Source: Bacteroidales bacterium (GTDB taxonomy: Bacteria; Bacteroidota; Bacteroidia; Bacteroidales; UBA932). From it: a stretch of DNA of 40,616 nucleotides. Within the stretch, counting starts at the first letter, position 1, and each line of letters starts with the position of its first letter. The notes beneath the pieces are model-generated. The model saw only the letters and a program-made list of their open reading frames with translations, was not told the DNA's origin and did not search any database. The translations under genes and the position numbers were made by a program. The stretch is from contig JAKSJK010000014.1 of assembly GCA_024398095.1 (NCBI GenBank), forward strand, positions 1 to 40,616, given 5' to 3'. Shown here in pieces: positions 1 to 6,559 of this stretch.

Positions 1-320
1 TGAAGCCGCATAACCTCTTGCTTGAGAGGCTCCCTCTTTCAGCGGACAGGAGGGAAGAGAAAATACTCCTCATAGGGTTCTTTCGTTTATGCACATACCC
101 CTCCCACAACGGGCCTGGGTACGCACGGTTTGTACTGTCCCGGCTTTTCGCCGGGATAAAGATTGCCCTGTCCCCCTTTAGCGGGAACCTCAGGCGGGTA
201 TGTGCACAGCGTCGGAAATAAGGTATTTTTGGAGATTAATTTTCAAATACCTACATTTGGACCGCTAATGCGCATCGGCAGGGTCGACTAAGCCCTGCAA
301 TTTCCAAGTCTTTAGCACTT
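1..320 (+). ncRNA. Putative structured RNA, family not identified
   Basis: No convincing gene lies here. The plus strand can fold: bases 91-100 (GCACATACCC) pair with 199-208 region (GGGTATGTGC), enclosing a GCCTGGG/CAGGC helix, a TCCCGGC-TTTTC-GCCGGGA hairpin near 147-165 and a small CCC-GGG hairpin. A second hairpin (GCAGGG/CCCTGC) lies near 278-298, and a plus-strand terminator follows at 321-362. The branched shape and terminator suggest a plus-strand RNA gene whose 5' end may lie before the window. I looked for tmRNA, RNase P and SRP RNA signatures and found none; a 6S-type RNA is conceivable but the branching fits it poorly. A decayed region that folds by chance is the alternative. Confidence 0.35.
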
Positions 321-362
321 AAATGGAGCTCGCGTCCGCCAAGATTTGCGCTCCATTTTTTT
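321..362 (+). terminator. Rho-independent terminator, plus strand
   Basis: A nine-base-pair stem AAATGGAGC (321-329) / GCTCCATTT (350-358) with a 20-nt loop runs into seven T residues (356-362). No plus-strand protein gene precedes it, so it most likely ends the putative RNA at 1-320. Confidence 0.65.
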
Positions 363-399
363 GTGCCCTTCAAAGCACTATGTCATGGTTTTTAAATAA

Positions 400-433
400 A
401 TATAAAACAATCTGCAACTGTAAACTTTTGCAG
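400..433 (-). terminator. Weak terminator of the XRE cassette
   Basis: Read on the minus strand, CTGCAA (433-428) pairs with TTGCAG (417-412) and is followed by a T-rich run (ATTGTTTTAT). It sits 35 bases downstream of the XRE stop codon. The stem is only six base pairs, so efficiency is uncertain. Confidence 0.4.
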
Positions 434-467
434 CTGGAACTATACGATATGTGCTCGAGAAACTTTG

Positions 468-752
468 TTACTGCTCCGGGACAAGTACTGTCTTCATCGG
501 CTCCTTCAGAGCCCTGAAGGCTATCCTCTTGGCCTCGGGGACATCATCATCTGTGATGGAATAGAATAGCAGGTAGGAAACTGGGATAGACAGCGCAGAA
601 CATATCCTGGTGATTGTATCCCTTGACGGGAATGACACATTCTTTTCAAGGAGACACATCGCATTAGCCGACAACCCGCACATCTGGGCAAGAGACTTTT
701 GAGTGATGCCCTTTTGCACTCTGATTTCCTTGATTGCGCTACCAATATCCAT
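468..752 (-). CDS. XRE-family helix-turn-helix regulator
   Basis: A 94-aa DNA-binding protein. Residues about 5-62 form a complete Cro/C1-type HTH domain (IKEIRVQKGITQKSLAQMCG, then a recognition-helix segment SANAMCLLEKN and an SRDTITRICSALSIPVSYLL tail). The remaining ~30 residues are short and charged, with no peptidase or ligand-binding domain, so it is a minimal repressor-type protein. It starts at ATG 752, six bases after the stop of the 55-aa gene upstream, and is the last gene of a three-gene cassette. Small XRE proteins in this position often autoregulate a cassette; no operator was identified. Domain assignment is secure, target unknown. Confidence 0.85.
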   Translation of the reverse strand: MDIGSAIKEIRVQKGITQKSLAQMCGLSANAMCLLEKNVSFPSRDTITRICSALSIPVSYLLFYSITDDDVPEAKRIAFRALKEPMKTVLVPEQ

Positions 753-758
753 AACAAG

Positions 759-926
759 CTAATCTATCAGGACCAAAGCCCTTTCGTCCTTTAACAGTTC
801 GCGAAGTATCATCTTGACACATTCGTCCAGCCTGTCTTCATAATACGCTGCGGATATCTGCTCACGGCATTCCAGCCAGGCAAAATCCAACTTTGGTTTA
901 TTAATACATTCCATATCTTCTTCCAT
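759..926 (-). CDS. Small hypothetical protein, middle gene of XRE cassette
   Basis: A 55-aa acidic protein of unknown function, starting MEEDMECINK. I chose ATG 926 because the longer reading back to 965 would need a TTG start inside the upstream gene, whereas ATG 926 is preceded by AGAGG seven bases upstream. ATG 914 (MECINK) is a second possibility. The sequence looks helical (LECREQISAAYYEDRLDECV, then MILRELLKDERALVLID) with no membrane segment or metal motif. It lies 32 bases after the 258-aa gene and six bases before the XRE gene, so the three are probably co-transcribed. The small size, acidity and position would fit an antitoxin or adaptor, but nothing shows this directly. Confidence 0.55.
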   Translation of the reverse strand: MEEDMECINKPKLDFAWLECREQISAAYYEDRLDECVKMILRELLKDERALVLID

Positions 927-958
927 GGTTTGCCTCTGCGGCAAGCCACAGAAGCGGA

Positions 959-1735
959 TTAACAATAAGAACCGTTACTGATAGAAAAAGCACAGTGATT
1001 ATTGTCTTCGGACTCTGAAGAGAAGATATGATACCGCAGGGAAATTAGCATCGCAAGCAGGCCGGCACCCCTTCTTCTCGTGTGAGGAACGGCCTTGATG
1101 CGACACCTTGCTGCCATATTGATGAACAACGACTTGTATGTGCTGCTCTTCCTTACGCCACCAATTGTCTCAGCTTCGGTCTGAGTCAAGTCGTAGATAA
1201 CACTGGCGGTGAGGGGTGTAAACAATTCCCGCAGGAACTCTCTTTCTATCTTTCTCCTGTTTGTCCTTTGAACTCTCCTGTTTTTACTTGAAAATGAATA
1301 AGACTTAACGAATTTGTCGAATGTCCTCCTTTCTTCTTCGGACATTGACTCCACGTCCTTGACGGACGCGAGATAATACTTCTTTAATTTATTATAGTTA
1401 TACTTTGCAAGGAACTGGACGGACTTGGCATCCAGGAACCTCCCCGAAATTTCCTCGACCGTCAGTTCTTCAACAGAATCAATGCAGCATGCCGACCTCA
1501 GGGCATTCACAACAGTATCGACATCGCATTTCAGCACCCTGGCGGCATCTCCGATCGTCGGACGGCAGACGCTCCCGAAGAAATAACGATTCTCGATATC
1601 TAGCAAGGAGAGATTCTCTGTACGAGTACCTATACACAACTCAAGGCAGTCCAAGGACAATGCCTCGGTCCACAAACCTCCTATGCCGGAGAATATGTCT
1701 GCGACTAAGTATTTCATGTCAGAACATATCTTCAT
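959..1735 (-). CDS. Unknown 258-aa protein, lead gene of XRE cassette
   Basis: Not recognised. The N-terminus (residues 7-22, KYLVADIFSGIGGLW) resembles motif I of C5 cytosine methyltransferases (DLFSGIGG), but no PC, ENV or QxRxGN motif follows and the protein is too short, so it should not be called a methyltransferase. The middle (about 60-115) reads like a helical DNA-binding segment (TIGDAARVLKCDVDTVVNAL, then ELTVEEISGRF). Residues about 120-190 are rich in Lys, Arg, Tyr and Glu. The tail holds a basic RCRIKAVPHTRRRGAG stretch. Transcription probably starts at the TACCTTTG element ending four bases before ATG 1735; ATG 1717 (MKYLVADIF) is an alternative start. It is followed by the 55-aa and XRE genes, suggesting a small self-regulated accessory module. 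Confidence 0.6.
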   Translation of the reverse strand: MKICSDMKYLVADIFSGIGGLWTEALSLDCLELCIGTRTENLSLLDIENRYFFGSVCRPTIGDAARVLKCDVDTVVNALRSACCIDSVEELTVEEISGRFLDAKSVQFLAKYNYNKLKKYYLASVKDVESMSEEERRTFDKFVKSYSFSSKNRRVQRTNRRKIEREFLRELFTPLTASVIYDLTQTEAETIGGVRKSSTYKSLFINMAARCRIKAVPHTRRRGAGLLAMLISLRYHIFSSESEDNNHCAFSISNGSYC

Positions 1736-1739
1736 GACA

Positions 1740-1768
1740 CAAAGGTAGCACTATTTTGGAAAATACAA
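1740..1768 (-). promoter_or_regulatory. Promoter of the XRE cassette
   Basis: On the minus strand TACCTTTG (1747-1740) matches the Bacteroidetes -7 element TAnnTTTG, with TTG (1768-1766) 18 bases upstream as the -33 element. Only four bases separate the -7 element from ATG 1735, so the mRNA may be leaderless. Confidence 0.6.
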
Positions 1769-1850
1769 GTAATATTTGGATATAATTATCAACAGTTAAT
1801 ATAAAAGTGTGTTTATAACCCCAAAAAGATCCCAGCAAGCGATTATCTTA

Positions 1851-1939
1851 GGCTACTCGCTGTCCAACAAGGGCGAGTAGCCCGGAAAAACAAGAATTTG
1901 GGGCTACTCACCCTCCGGAGAGAGCGAGTAGCCCCAAAT
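1851..1939. repeat. Twin hairpins sharing one stem sequence
   Basis: Two adjacent perfect inverted repeats use the same core GGCTACTC/GAGTAGCC. Hairpin 1 is 1851-1860 with 1873-1882 (10 bp, 12-nt loop). Hairpin 2 is 1896-1909 with 1926-1939 (14 bp, 16-nt loop). They lie between the HerA-like ATPase gene, which ends at 1953 on the minus strand, and the XRE cassette. Read leftward, hairpin 2 is followed by TTCTTGTTTTT, so it could terminate the long leftward operon. Confidence 0.75.
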
Positions 1940-1952
1940 CTATAGAATGGAA

Positions 1953-3563
1953 CTACTTCAGCAGGGTACCGAGGAGATTGCGTGCAATCTGACGGGTGGC
2001 TGCGGAAGTACCGTTCTTCACAGCGCGTCCGGCGAGGTCCTTGGCTGTGGTCTTTGACTGCTTGCCGGTAACCTTGTTGGAAAGTGCGGTGCCTGCTGCG
2101 GTGGCAGCGGTGCCTATGATGGCGGTAGCCACAGCCTTGAAGATCTTGTTCTTGCCCAGTCCGCCGAGAGCACCCTTGGACTCCTCCTTAGGAGCAGCCT
2201 TGCCGGTCTTGGCAGCCTTTGCTGCAGCCTTCTCTTCCTCTGCGGCAGCTGCTGCGGCCTCAGCCTCTTTTGCTGCCTGCTCGGATTCTGCGAGAAGCAC
2301 TTCGAAAGCAGACTCTCTGTCGATCATATTATCGTAGCGGCCGTAGAGACGGGACTGCTTGATATTCATGTCCCTCTGCTGAGCGGTGATGGCACCGATC
2401 TGGCTGAGCGGGAAGAGAATCTTTGCGCGTTCCACCATGCTAGGAGCACCCTTCTCATCCAGGAAGCTTACGAGAGCCTCGCCTGTTGCGAGTTCGAGGA
2501 TCGCGTCTTCGGTCTTGAAGGAAGGGTTTGCGCGGAAGGTCTCCGCAGCTGCACGGACAGCCTTCTGATCCTTAGGAGTGTAGGCGCGGAGTGCGTGCTG
2601 CACACGGTTGCCGAGCTGTCCGAGAATGCTGTCAGGAATATCGCATGGGTTCTGAGTCACGAAATAGACGCCGACGCCCTTGCTTCGGATGAGGCGTACG
2701 ACCTGCTCGATCTTGTCCACGAGAGCCTTAGGGGTGTCATCGAAGAGGGTGTGGGCCTCGTCGAAGAAGAACACGAGCTTAGGCAGAGGCATGTCGCCGA
2801 CCTCAGGAAGCTGCGCATAGAGGTCTGAGAGCAGCCACAGGAGGAAAGTCGAATAGAGTTTCGGATTCATCATCAGCTTGTCTGCAGCGAGCACATTCAT
2901 GATGCCCTTGCCCCTCTCGCACTGGAGGAGGTCATAGATGTCGAAGGCAGGCTCACCGAAGAATTTCTCGGCTCCCTGGCCCTCAAGGGTGAGGAGTGCG
3001 CGCTGGATGGCTCCCACAGACGCAGCGCTCACATTGCCGTAGGTGGCGGTATACTCGGCTGCATGCTGGCTCACATAGTTCAGCATGGAACGGAGGTCCT
3101 TCATATCCAGAAGGAGAAGACCGCGCTCATCAGCGACTCTGAAGACAATGTTAAGTACGCCTTCCTGGGTCTCGTTAAGGCCGAGGAGACGGGACAGGAG
3201 CTGAGGTCCCATGTTGGAAATGGTGGTGCGCATAGGGTGTCCCTGCTCTCCGAACACATCGAAGAAGCGAACTGGACAATCCTGGAACTGAGGGTTCTCG
3301 ATGCCGAACTCTGCACAGCGCTTCTCGATGAAACCGCTCATGGCGCCAGTCTGGCTGATACCGCTGAGGTCTCCCTTCATGTCGGCCATGAAACAAGGTA
3401 CACCTGCCTGGCAGAAGGTCTCGGCAAGCACCTGGAGGGTAACGGTCTTACCGGTACCGGTCGCGCCGGCAATGAGGCCGTGACGGTTAGCCATCTTACC
3501 ACAGATTGAAATCGGACCGTTCGGTCCATGGGCCACATACAGCCCGTTCTCGTTTGTATACAT
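1953..3563 (-). CDS. HerA-like ATPase of the DUF853 (YjgR) family
   Basis: A 536-aa cytosolic P-loop ATPase of the FtsK/HerA superfamily, DUF853 branch. Walker A is GATGTGKT at residues 33-40; Walker B is [10 protein letters not shown] near 261-270; a sensor-like VYFVTQNP follows near 300. After the ATPase core the protein has an Ala/Glu/Lys-rich segment (about 425-470) that is probably a coiled coil or flexible linker, then a hydrophobic Ala/Gly/Thr stretch ([18 protein letters not shown]) and a basic tail. E. coli YjgR is the best-known relative; a precise role in the cell is not established. The ATG at 3563 lies six bases after the lipoprotein stop, so it is probably transcribed with the genes upstream. 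Its GC-rich composition matches the housekeeping genes. Confidence 0.88.
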   Translation of the reverse strand: MYTNENGLYVAHGPNGPISICGKMANRHGLIAGATGTGKTVTLQVLAETFCQAGVPCFMADMKGDLSGISQTGAMSGFIEKRCAEFGIENPQFQDCPVRFFDVFGEQGHPMRTTISNMGPQLLSRLLGLNETQEGVLNIVFRVADERGLLLLDMKDLRSMLNYVSQHAAEYTATYGNVSAASVGAIQRALLTLEGQGAEKFFGEPAFDIYDLLQCERGKGIMNVLAADKLMMNPKLYSTFLLWLLSDLYAQLPEVGDMPLPKLVFFFDEAHTLFDDTPKALVDKIEQVVRLIRSKGVGVYFVTQNPCDIPDSILGQLGNRVQHALRAYTPKDQKAVRAAAETFRANPSFKTEDAILELATGEALVSFLDEKGAPSMVERAKILFPLSQIGAITAQQRDMNIKQSRLYGRYDNMIDRESAFEVLLAESEQAAKEAEAAAAAAEEEKAAAKAAKTGKAAPKEESKGALGGLGKNKIFKAVATAIIGTAATAAGTALSNKVTGKQSKTTAKDLAGRAVKNGTSAATRQIARNLLGTLLK

Positions 3564-3569
3564 CTAATT

Positions 3570-4085
3570 TTAATTATTTATAACATTATCAATAAACTCA
3601 TCTATTTCCTGAATGCTTTTCTCCTCTGCATCTGCAAGCGCAGATAATGTAGCAAAATCACTGACGACCCACAACCGATAATGAATATTATCTTCCGTGA
3701 TCAATTCTACCTCATCTCCGTCCACAAAATACGAATAATCCCGCTGACCACCAAGAAGATTCGTCAGTAACCTGCCACTATCTTCCTTGATATAACAATC
3801 AAATTCTTTCACCTTGAAAAAAAATTGTTCACCTGTCGACAAAAAATGAACAGAAAGGAAACCAGAGCCAGCATTTTCATGAAAATCTACATACAGAACA
3901 GTAAAATATGGACCTCCTGGATTGGACGGAGGGAGCATTTCTCCTGAAGGAGAATATGAGAACTTGTAGAAACCATTAAGTTCAGGGAAATGTACCTCGT
4001 CTGCTTCTTCAACTGATACTTTTGAACAAGACAAACAGAATAAGAAACACACGAAAAAACATAGGAATTTGTATATATATACCAT
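3570..4085 (-). CDS. Small lipoprotein beside the C10 protease
   Basis: A 171-aa protein with a hydrophobic signal and lipobox (CFLFCLSCSK, Cys about residue 20), so it is predicted to be exported and lipidated. The mature part is rich in aromatic residues and predicted beta-strands, ending in an acidic helix (AEEKSIQEIDEFIDNVINN). I recognise no domain. It begins 12 bases after the stop of the C10 cysteine protease and shares its AT-rich composition, unlike the GC-rich genes on both sides. C10 proteases in streptococci and Bacteroides fragilis are often encoded beside a small inhibitor, so this could be a membrane-anchored inhibitor or propeptide-like partner. That is inference from position only. 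Confidence 0.6.
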   Translation of the reverse strand: MVYIYKFLCFFVCFLFCLSCSKVSVEEADEVHFPELNGFYKFSYSPSGEMLPPSNPGGPYFTVLYVDFHENAGSGFLSVHFLSTGEQFFFKVKEFDCYIKEDSGRLLTNLLGGQRDYSYFVDGDEVELITEDNIHYRLWVVSDFATLSALADAEEKSIQEIDEFIDNVINN

Positions 4086-4097
4086 ACCTAGTTATAT

Positions 4098-5279
4098 TTA
4101 GTTATATATAGGATGGATTCCTGCAACCTGAAGGCGCACATCATTGTGCCGATAATTAAAAGATGAAACAGTCTGGGAAATGACGACGCCACCATCAATA
4201 ACATCTGCGCCAGAGTGATATGCCATTTGATGAGTTAATGCATAATAATCTGTGCCTTCTCCCCACCCATAGTTGAAATGTAAGCATGTTCCAACATATA
4301 TTGTTCGACAAAATTCTCGCCTACTCTTTTTACTCACGAAGTATGTTATTTCTGTTATTGTCTGAGTATTATACCCATCAACAATCCATGTATGTCCATT
4401 ATTGTTATCATCATAACCACATAAAATGCTTGGATACCCAGTTGAGAGAGAATCCATTATCTCCGTATAGTCAAAAGAACTTGATTCAGAGCCTGTATAT
4501 CCTAAACATTCCAGGTACCTAACATGAGGCCATGCGGCAGCGCCTCCTGATGAATAAACAGCGTGGCACAATTGACCTATTTCTCGAAGTAATAAACCAT
4601 TATTATTGCAATATATGCAATCATGATCATGGAATGATGCATGATTCGCTTGCAAGTCCCAAGAACACTCAAGAAAATCCCTGGGAGCATCCGGGAATGT
4701 CAGGCTGATAAGACTAGGATACCTAAAATACGCCATTATTTGAGCAATGGCTACTGGAGTACAACCAGCTTTCTTATTGGCGACTGCCGGGACATATATA
4801 TTAAACGGATACTGTTGATGCCAACAGGTAGTAATTAGAGGCGGCATTGTAGTATCAACAACAGACGTTCTTTCAATTATGGTTGATTCTACAGGGACGT
4901 CCAGATTAAATTTCGAAACTATTCCATGATTTTCCACAATCTCCTGAAAAAGAGGAGAAGAAGCGAATTTCATATACGAGTTATCACTCGCAATTATCGG
5001 CATTTTTGACTCACTATCCAAAATAATGAAACCATCTTGATTTTTTGAAAAGAAAGATATGCCTATTGTATCACCATCGCACCTAATATATTCCGACGTA
5101 TCAAAAAAAAGAGATTCAGACTTTGTTTCAGGATAAAACAACTGATATGCTTGCTCTGCTTCAGCATATAGAGAAAACACTGACTCACCTGACCGAAACG
5201 GTCGTATTTCGTTTTCACACGAAACCATCAAAAATAGCAGAGATACGAAATATGAGAATTGTAAAATAAAATGTTTCAT
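4098..5279 (-). CDS. C10-family (streptopain-like) cysteine protease lipoprotein
   Basis: A 393-aa secreted cysteine protease of the SpeB/interpain family. A signal peptide ends in a lipobox-like LMVSC with Cys21. Residues about 25-150 form the propeptide, including FIILDSESKMPIIASDN, a typical propeptide strand. The catalytic domain opens with CWHQQYPFNIYVP (about 152-164). The nucleophile is Cys173 in AGCTPVAIAQIMAY and the base is His296 in GHTWIVDGY; HFNYGWG near 337-343 supplies the conserved Trp region. All key elements are present, so it should be active once its propeptide is removed. The length is typical for the family. It follows the C_GCAxxG_C_C gene by 18 bases but is strikingly AT-rich (20 of 60 G/C in 4561-4620, against 35 of 60 in 5341-5400), indicating acquisition together with the lipoprotein downstream. 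Confidence 0.88.
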   Translation of the reverse strand: MKHFILQFSYFVSLLFLMVSCENEIRPFRSGESVFSLYAEAEQAYQLFYPETKSESLFFDTSEYIRCDGDTIGISFFSKNQDGFIILDSESKMPIIASDNSYMKFASSPLFQEIVENHGIVSKFNLDVPVESTIIERTSVVDTTMPPLITTCWHQQYPFNIYVPAVANKKAGCTPVAIAQIMAYFRYPSLISLTFPDAPRDFLECSWDLQANHASFHDHDCIYCNNNGLLLREIGQLCHAVYSSGGAAAWPHVRYLECLGYTGSESSSFDYTEIMDSLSTGYPSILCGYDDNNNGHTWIVDGYNTQTITEITYFVSKKSRREFCRTIYVGTCLHFNYGWGEGTDYYALTHQMAYHSGADVIDGGVVISQTVSSFNYRHNDVRLQVAGIHPIYN

Positions 5280-5297
5280 ATTTATATGGCAAAAAGG

Positions 5298-5768
5298 TTA
5301 TTTCATTTTGTCGGCCAGCAGGCCCGCAGCAATGCCGCAGAGCTCCTCGCAAGGGCGTTTTTTGTAGAATTCCGGGGTTCTGAGAGACGGCTCGGGCCCA
5401 TCGCACGGAGTCGGAGCACAGCCGGCGCCGGTAAGTATCTCACGGCAGATAATGGAGCCGTTGATGGCCTTATAGGCAGCTGCAAGCTCCTGGACCAGGG
5501 AATAATTGGCCTTTCTCTCAGGCTGCACACCAGGGTTTAAGGACGGGCTTATCGCGCCTGCCACCATGGTCATGCCGCTCACGCAGCCGCAGACCTCCCT
5601 CATGCGTGCGAAACCGCCGCCGAAGCCGGCTGCAACCTTGGCAATGTCCGTTTCTGACATCTGGAGCACATCTGCATAGGTCAGCGCCACCGCCTGACAG
5701 CAGCCGTACCCCTTGCGGAAATTCTCCCGTGCAGTGGCGATGCGCCTTTCTTTCTCTTCCTGTGTCAT
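5298..5768 (-). CDS. C_GCAxxG_C_C family redox-type protein
   Basis: A 156-aa cytosolic protein of the C_GCAxxG_C_C family, a cysteine-rich group of uncertain function thought to be redox active or metal binding. The family cysteines are visible: Cys23-Cys24 in GYGCCQAV, Cys60 and Cys62 in REVCGCVSG, Cys108 in SIICREI, Cys117 and Cys122 in GAGCAPTPC, and a C-terminal pair Cys140/Cys144 in RPCEELCG. The glycine-rich AAGFGGG segment (47-53) precedes the second cysteine pair. Its ATG overlaps the stop of the methyltransferase gene as ATGA, so the two are translationally coupled. No membrane segment or signal peptide is seen. Confidence 0.85.
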   Translation of the reverse strand: MTQEEKERRIATARENFRKGYGCCQAVALTYADVLQMSETDIAKVAAGFGGGFARMREVCGCVSGMTMVAGAISPSLNPGVQPERKANYSLVQELAAAYKAINGSIICREILTGAGCAPTPCDGPEPSLRTPEFYKKRPCEELCGIAAGLLADKMK

Positions 5769-6550
5769 ATCTTTTCAGTCATATAATGGCAGGATGTCGA
5801 CATGCACTCCCGAAGGCCCGGGATGGCCGCAAAGAAGGCTGGCAGCCTGCGTGGACGCAGATTGAACTTGGACTCGTAATGAGGATTGACCAGCCACAGC
5901 CTGCGATCCACGATCCCGAGTCCAGTCTGCCTGCACAAGCGTTCGAAAAGGCCTGTCGTCATCTTGGAACGCTTGATTGACAGCAGTTCCTCCACCTGCA
6001 GCGGATTCTCCTTCTGCATACGGAGCCATCCCCCATAGACAGAAGCCGGGAGGGTGTGGATAAACGGCAGTTTGGAGAGTTTGCTGCGGCAGATCTGCTG
6101 ATGGCCGCCGTAAGGCATATACCAGTCCGGGAAGCCCCAGAAAGCATAGCCGCCGTCCTTGAGCAGAGAACGGACCTTGGACACAAAAGCCTCCTTGCCG
6201 TCCGGTTCAATATGCTCTATTACATCGTGTATGAGGATGAGGTCGAAACCGCCTTCAGACGCAGTGAAATCGAAGAAATCGCAGCTATGGAATTCTCCGA
6301 CCGCATTTCTGGCAGCAAAGAAGTTCCTGGCGTTCTCTATCTTTCCGGATGCCAGGTCGAGACCGCACACACGGCAGCCGGCCTGGGCGAAAGGCAACAG
6401 GTTGCCCCCCTCGCCACAACCCACTTCGAGAACGGAAATACCTTCCCCGACAGGCAGGAACTCCTGTACATAGGGAAGGTAATGTTTCCTCGATGTGGAG
6501 GCTAGCTCCTCGAAGTATTTTTCTCTGTTCGAGTAACGGCTCTCTGACAT
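5765..6550 (-). CDS. Class I SAM-dependent methyltransferase
   Basis: A 261-aa cytosolic methyltransferase with a Rossmann fold. Motif I is VLEVGCGEGGN (40-50), the acidic ribose-binding residue is Asp65 in CGLDLASG, and the post-motif II DLILIHDVIEHIEPDG segment includes the DVIEH signature common to methyltransf_11/23 and UbiG-like enzymes. The C-terminal part (about 165-255) carries a basic region (SIKRSKMTTGLFERLCRQTG) and an aromatic PHYESKFNLRPRRLP tail, as in enzymes that modify lipids, quinones or glycans; the substrate cannot be told. It lies nine bases after the POT transporter gene and overlaps the next gene by four bases. The translational coupling suggests a shared process with the cysteine-rich partner. 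Confidence 0.85.
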   Translation of the reverse strand: MSESRYSNREKYFEELASTSRKHYLPYVQEFLPVGEGISVLEVGCGEGGNLLPFAQAGCRVCGLDLASGKIENARNFFAARNAVGEFHSCDFFDFTASEGGFDLILIHDVIEHIEPDGKEAFVSKVRSLLKDGGYAFWGFPDWYMPYGGHQQICRSKLSKLPFIHTLPASVYGGWLRMQKENPLQVEELLSIKRSKMTTGLFERLCRQTGLGIVDRRLWLVNPHYESKFNLRPRRLPAFFAAIPGLRECMSTSCHYMTEKI

Positions 6551-6559
6551 CTTGAAGTC

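Noticed and set aside
1-320. tmRNA, RNase P RNA, SRP RNA or 6S RNA
   Set aside because: No tag-peptide frame, no GGAAAGTCC or ACAGAA core, no GGAAG/AGCAG SRP loop on either strand; the fold is branched, unlike the single long 6S hairpin.
959-1735. C5 cytosine DNA methyltransferase
   Set aside because: Only a motif I-like start (DIFSGIGG) is present; the PC dipeptide, ENV and QRR-type motifs and the usual length are missing.
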